In this document: positions 14,798-17,939 of the stretch, piece by piece
Position numbering within the stretch: position 1 is the first letter of the stretch
Layout: each line of letters opens with the position of its first letter
DNA from: an uncultured Pedobacter sp.
GTDB lineage: Bacteria; Bacteroidota; Bacteroidia; Sphingobacteriales; Sphingobacteriaceae
NCBI GenBank assembly: GCA_938008555.1
Contig: CALLKE010000180.1
Coordinates: 1 to 17,939, forward strand
Direction: 5' to 3'
DNA length: 17,939 nucleotides
Program-made: the position numbers and the translations under genes
Notes under the pieces: generated by a model
Seen by the model: only the letters and a program-made list of their open reading frames with translations
Databases searched by the model: none
What the model was told of the DNA's origin: nothing

Positions 14798-14805
14798 TAT
14801 ATTTG
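14798..14805 (+). promoter_or_regulatory. Candidate early promoter -7 box (rightward)
   Basis: TATATTTG matches TAnnTTTG, with a TTG at 14773-14775 as a weak -33 element 22 bp upstream. The transcript would start near 14811, just past the ATG at 14808, which favours the second ATG at 14832 as the real start of the small HTH gene. It directly follows dyad O3. Confidence 0.5.
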
Positions 14806-14831
14806 TCATGCAATCAATACAAAGATACAAG

Positions 14832-15047
14832 ATGATACTAACAATAGAGGAAATTATATTAAGAAAAAGGAAAGGTGATTTGAGCTTGGCAGCCGATGTT
14901 ATGGGCATAAGTCAAGGAAATGCCAGCAAGATATTAGTCCGGCCGTTAGCCAAGAAACATAAGAACTTGGTCAATATCATGAGTCAAGTAATAAGCATGC
15001 GAACAATGCTTAAAAATACAGGTAGCGAATCATTGACTAACGAGTAA
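14832..15047 (+). CDS. Small helix-turn-helix protein in the Ner position
   Basis: The 71-residue basic protein has a probable helix-turn-helix at about 17-35 (LSLAADVMGISQGNASKIL), followed by KKHKNLVNIMSQVISMR. I recognise no named family. It is the first rightward gene after the switch region, where Mu encodes Ner, a small DNA-binding protein that turns down both early promoters. That role is inferred from position and size alone. An ATG at 14808 would add eight residues but lies only three bases from the predicted -7 box, so the ATG at 14832 (MILTIEEIIL) is preferred. The transposase gene follows after 78 bp. Confidence 0.6.
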   Translation: MILTIEEIILRKRKGDLSLAADVMGISQGNASKILVRPLAKKHKNLVNIMSQVISMRTMLKNTGSESLTNE

Positions 15048-15125
15048 GTATCAATAAAACCTTCCCGAACGGTTTATTCATGGTTCGATTCCAAGACGGG
15101 AACATAAATAAACAACACCCACAAA

Positions 15126-17324
15126 ATGCAAATCAATACAGGCGACATCATTCTCCGTAAGGAAAAAATCAGCAAGTCAATATGGCTTTCTGAACGCCTT
15201 GTATTGCAAGTTTGCGCAGGTACAAGTGAAGAATATTTATGGAAAATAAGGACGTTGTACAAAAAATCCATCCCACCAACCCACCGCATGCGCCCCATCC
15301 TCCCCGACAGTGGCAAAGCATGGCGCTGGGCACGCATGAATAACACATTTTACTACGCCTATGCCAATATCCCCGACAGGAAACCTTGTTTTTACAAAAG
15401 CATGCTACCCAGTGAGGATGAATTAATCAAACTAGCTATCGAGGCCGACAAGCCAAATGCTGCAGAGTTAGCCAATGAGTTTACCGCAATGGCTCAGCAA
15501 AAAACAAGCCCACGTGATGTACAATACTATATGTTCGATTGCGAACCTAGTTTTAGTCAACAAAAGGCGGAACAATTGGCATTAGGCTTGGGTTTTTGTC
15601 GCTTGATTACAGCGTTACTAGAGGGGAATCGTTTTAAAAAATGGTTCAACAAAAAAGAAGATTTATACGAGTGCTTCAGCAAAATCATTGCTCCACTTGA
15701 ACTGGAGGGGTTAAAGGTTAATAAGCCTGCTGCTTTGCGCAATAAAATAACAGGCTTCCCAGAAAATACCACTGAACAATTAGATTATTTGGTAAGTGCC
15801 CGATATGGTAACGATCACGCTCGCATAGTAGGAATATTTCAGCTTGTGCATCCCGAAACGGGCGAGGTTATGAAGTTTGATGCGCACGAGGCTATTATGT
15901 ATGAAAGCTGGATGAATCCTTTTCATGCCAATAAGCGCAGCAAAATCGATTTATATACCCATGATTATAAGCCTGCTTTAGAGCAATATGGTTTGCATCC
16001 AGTGAGTCACCGTACTTTTTGCCAGTATTTGGATCGCTTTGACAATAAGGCTTTAATGAGCAAGGAGCGTGATGGCGACAAGCATTTTAACGATAGCTAC
16101 AAACCCTATGTGCCTGCTCATTTGGTTCAATATGCCAACACGATGTGGGCGGGCGATGGCTCGGGTACAAAATTGGCCTATAGTTACATGCACACGGATC
16201 GTAAAACCAACAAAACCGTGCTTAAACAAGCCACTTTGTACTTGGTTCGTATTACCGATGTGGCTAGCAGGATGATTATCGGTTATGCTTTTGGCACCTC
16301 TGAAAATGCTGATTTGGTTAACAAGGCCTTAAAAATGGCCATCAAAACAGCTGGCAACGTAGAAGCTTTGGAATTCCTGAGCGATAATGGCTCAGCATTT
16401 ACGGTGGCAAGTATTAAATCATCCTTAAATCTGATTTTCAGAAAGGTGAGAAATATTAAGGCGGGTAATTCTCAGGAAAACCCTGCCGAGATGCACGTAA
16501 AAATGCTCACGAATATGTGCCGTGGTAATAACAATTGGCTGTATAGCGGTTTTCATGCGCATGATATCAACAATAATACGAACCCTGATTATTTCCCGAA
16601 ACCGAGCGAATTACCCTCGATGGAAGAAACACACTTGCAAGTACTCGAGGCAATCGAAAAGTATAATCATACGCCTTGGGGAGCCGATCAATTGACACCT
16701 ATCCAGCGATTTGAAAACAAAAATCCTGAATGTAAAGTATTAGAGCCTCGTGTATTGCGTCATGCTTTTGGCAATCGGACAGAGGTTGATTTAAGCTATA
16801 TGCGCGGTTTTATTAATGTAAATCAAGTGCAACTGGGTGGGCATATTGCTCATTTCAAGTTCGAAATACCCGATTACGACAAGAATATCCATGCGATCAG
16901 CGACCGATTGGGTTATCAATCTGGTGCAAAAGTGATGGTTTGCTGGGATGAAAATGCGGCGGACATCTACACGCCCGAAGGGGCTTATATTTTGACGGCT
17001 AAGCGTGCCGAGCTGGCTGCAAAAAGCGCCTTTGAGGCAACTGATATCAGCGACAAAGCACTGGGCAAACACTTGCAGCGTAAAACAAATATGGTTTCGG
17101 CAGCGGATGCGATGCGCGATTTGGTCATCGAGAGTGCTGATGTGATGAAGTATGGCCATCGCTTACACCGAGGCAAGGCGATCAAGGATGATTATAACGA
17201 AGAAATGGAAATGTGTTTGACTGAGCAAATAATGGAGCGAGCAGTTGCGAAAAAATCAAAAACTCATCTCATTCCAAAAATGGTTTTAACACCTGAGCAA
17301 GCTGCTTTTAATGACTTTTTCTAG
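15126..17324 (+). CDS. Mu-type DDE transposase (MuA-like)
   Basis: The 732-residue protein is close to the length of phage Mu transposase (about 660). A probable DNA-binding N-terminal part (about 1-200) precedes an RNase H-like DDE core: D344 in WAGDGSGTKL, D420 in LSDNGSAF and E455 in ENPAEMH, the last two 35 positions apart. A beta-barrel-like region and a basic C-terminal segment follow, where MuA contacts MuB. MuA-type enzymes bind phage ends as a tetramer, nick them and join them to target DNA for integration and replicative transposition. All three acidic residues are intact. The gene is 35 bp upstream of the MuB-like ATPase and should be co-transcribed from the early promoter. Sequence divergence from Mu is large, so orthology rests on the motif set and gene order. 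Confidence 0.88.
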   Translation: MQINTGDIILRKEKISKSIWLSERLVLQVCAGTSEEYLWKIRTLYKKSIPPTHRMRPILPDSGKAWRWARMNNTFYYAYANIPDRKPCFYKSMLPSEDELIKLAIEADKPNAAELANEFTAMAQQKTSPRDVQYYMFDCEPSFSQQKAEQLALGLGFCRLITALLEGNRFKKWFNKKEDLYECFSKIIAPLELEGLKVNKPAALRNKITGFPENTTEQLDYLVSARYGNDHARIVGIFQLVHPETGEVMKFDAHEAIMYESWMNPFHANKRSKIDLYTHDYKPALEQYGLHPVSHRTFCQYLDRFDNKALMSKERDGDKHFNDSYKPYVPAHLVQYANTMWAGDGSGTKLAYSYMHTDRKTNKTVLKQATLYLVRITDVASRMIIGYAFGTSENADLVNKALKMAIKTAGNVEALEFLSDNGSAFTVASIKSSLNLIFRKVRNIKAGNSQENPAEMHVKMLTNMCRGNNNWLYSGFHAHDINNNTNPDYFPKPSELPSMEETHLQVLEAIEKYNHTPWGADQLTPIQRFENKNPECKVLEPRVLRHAFGNRTEVDLSYMRGFINVNQVQLGGHIAHFKFEIPDYDKNIHAISDRLGYQSGAKVMVCWDENAADIYTPEGAYILTAKRAELAAKSAFEATDISDKALGKHLQRKTNMVSAADAMRDLVIESADVMKYGHRLHRGKAIKDDYNEEMEMCLTEQIMERAVAKKSKTHLIPKMVLTPEQAAFNDFF

Positions 17325-17359
17325 CATATAAAATTCCTATCCATACAAAAATAGACCAC

Positions 17360-17939
17360 ATGGACACACTATTATTTACCCTCGAAGATCAAGAAAAAAT
17401 AAGCACGCTCGTGTTTGCGCTCATGGACCGCAAGGGCTTTAGTTCGGCCACCAAGTTTGCCAGATCGATCGGTTTTGGACCGGCCGACATGAGCAACCTG
17501 AAAGGCGACAAATGGAAACAAAATCCAAGCTTGATTGGCCCCGAAAAATGGATTCGCTTGGCTCGTGTAGTCGGCTTTCAAAAGAACGAGGCACAAACTT
17601 GGAATACGGCTGAAACAGGCTTGTTTAAGTACATTTTTACGCAATTAAACCTGTGTAAAAGCCAATCAGTTTGCCGGATGTTGGTGGATGACGCGGGGTT
17701 TGGAAAAACATACGCTGCTCGGGAATTTGCAAAAAGCAACCCGAATGTATTTTATATCGATTGCTCGGACTGCAACAAGAAAAATAGCTTAATACGCGCC
17801 ATTGCCAAGGCCGTGGGTGCTGATGCATCGGGATCGTATGATGATATGTTATCGGATGCGCTATTTGCGCTCGGAAACATGAATCGTCCACTATTAATTT
17901 TTGATGAGGCTGGCGAAATCTGCAAAAATCCAGATGCCA
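17360..17939 (+). CDS. MuB-like AAA ATPase, target-DNA activator (partial, runs off right edge)
   Basis: The first 193 residues are present. An N-terminal HTH-like region (about 25-70, FSSATKFARSIGFGPADM) is followed by an AAA-type ATPase domain: Walker A-like DDAGFGKT at 110-117, then NVFYIDCSDC, then Walker B LLIFDEAGEI at 178-187. The first glycine of classical GxxxxGKT is Asp110, while G115-K116-T117 are intact. MuB proteins polymerise on DNA with ATP, choose targets, deliver them to the transposase and stimulate strand transfer; an N-terminal HTH plus AAA domain directly after a MuA gene fits this role. The ATG is at 17360 and the frame stays open to the end of the window. TniB-like ATPases of Tn7-type elements have a similar domain, but the neighbours favour a Mu-type phage. 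Confidence 0.85.
   Translation, partial: MDTLLFTLEDQEKISTLVFALMDRKGFSSATKFARSIGFGPADMSNLKGDKWKQNPSLIGPEKWIRLARVVGFQKNEAQTWNTAETGLFKYIFTQLNLCKSQSVCRMLVDDAGFGKTYAAREFAKSNPNVFYIDCSDCNKKNSLIRAIAKAVGADASGSYDDMLSDALFALGNMNRPLLIFDEAGEICKNPDA

Larger units (their letters stand above)
13646..17939 (+). mobile_element. Mu-like transposable prophage, left part
   Basis: The order left end, leftward repressor, divergent switch region, small HTH protein in the Ner position, MuA-type DDE transposase and MuB-like ATPase reproduces the early region of Mu-family transposable phages. The left boundary is placed where the GNAT frame loses its similarity; it is uncertain by about 10 bases, because the right end and the expected 5-bp target duplication lie outside the window. 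The transposase and ATPase genes look more G+C-rich than the flanking host genes. No structural phage genes are visible, so a shorter Mu-like transposon cannot be excluded. Confidence 0.85.

Noticed and set aside
15031..15103. tRNA gene suggested by a T-arm consensus
   Set aside because: Only the T-arm and a 6-bp closing stem exist; no D-arm, anticodon arm or proper 5' acceptor strand can be placed upstream.
16791..17159. 122-codon minus-strand open frame opposite the transposase
   Set aside because: It lies wholly within the transposase gene and its Cys/His/Ile-rich translation has no family resemblance; it is an antisense artefact.

Overview
The window looks like a chromosomal stretch of a Bacteroidota bacterium, probably of the Sphingobacteriales/Sphingobacteriaceae type, carrying the left part of an integrated Mu-like transposable phage. 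The host assignment rests on four things: the gldF-gldG gliding-motility pair; promoters of the Bacteroidota form (TTTG, about 20 bp, TAnnTTTG), clearest before rpsT; the lack of Shine-Dalgarno sequences before most genes, with rpsU as a clear exception; and an A+T-rich composition. The genus is an inference and cannot be fixed from the sequence alone.

Host part, 1-13.64 kb. Minus-strand genes at the left are acyl-CoA dehydrogenase, rpsU (S21), a XerC/D-type tyrosine recombinase and a short ribosome hibernation factor (hpf). A very long perfect hairpin terminator separates rpsU from the recombinase gene. Divergent from the dehydrogenase run gldF-gldG (overlapping by 7 bp), dnaN (sliding clamp) and a DedA-family membrane protein. 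A secreted zinc phospholipase C/S1-P1-nuclease-like protein converges on DedA with a 4-bp overlap. Then come a large membrane O-antigen ligase/polymerase-like protein with a TPR tail, rpsT (S20) with promoter and terminator, radC, thiL and the first third of a GNAT acetyltransferase gene.

Mobile part, about 13.65 kb to the right edge. The GNAT reading frame loses its family resemblance after about residue 60, exactly where a repeat-rich, gene-free stretch begins. What follows has the classical Mu early layout: a left end with three copies of a 17-bp motif (the outermost inverted), a leftward XRE-type repressor, a divergent switch region with three tandem dyads, a small rightward helix-turn-helix protein in the position of Ner, a 732-residue DDE transposase of the MuA type, and a MuB-like AAA ATPase that runs off the right edge. 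The late phage genes, right end and remainder of the GNAT gene should lie beyond the window.

How it fits together: the repressor and the Ner-position protein probably compete over the operators at 14738-14797 to decide lysogeny versus expression of transposase and its ATPase, and the transposase should bind the repeated motifs at the left end. No RNA gene or CRISPR array was found. The parts most worth a second look are the prophage left end and switch region, which I do not recognise as a described phage, and the strong Shine-Dalgarno of rpsU, which fits the S21 autoregulation model reported for Bacteroidota.
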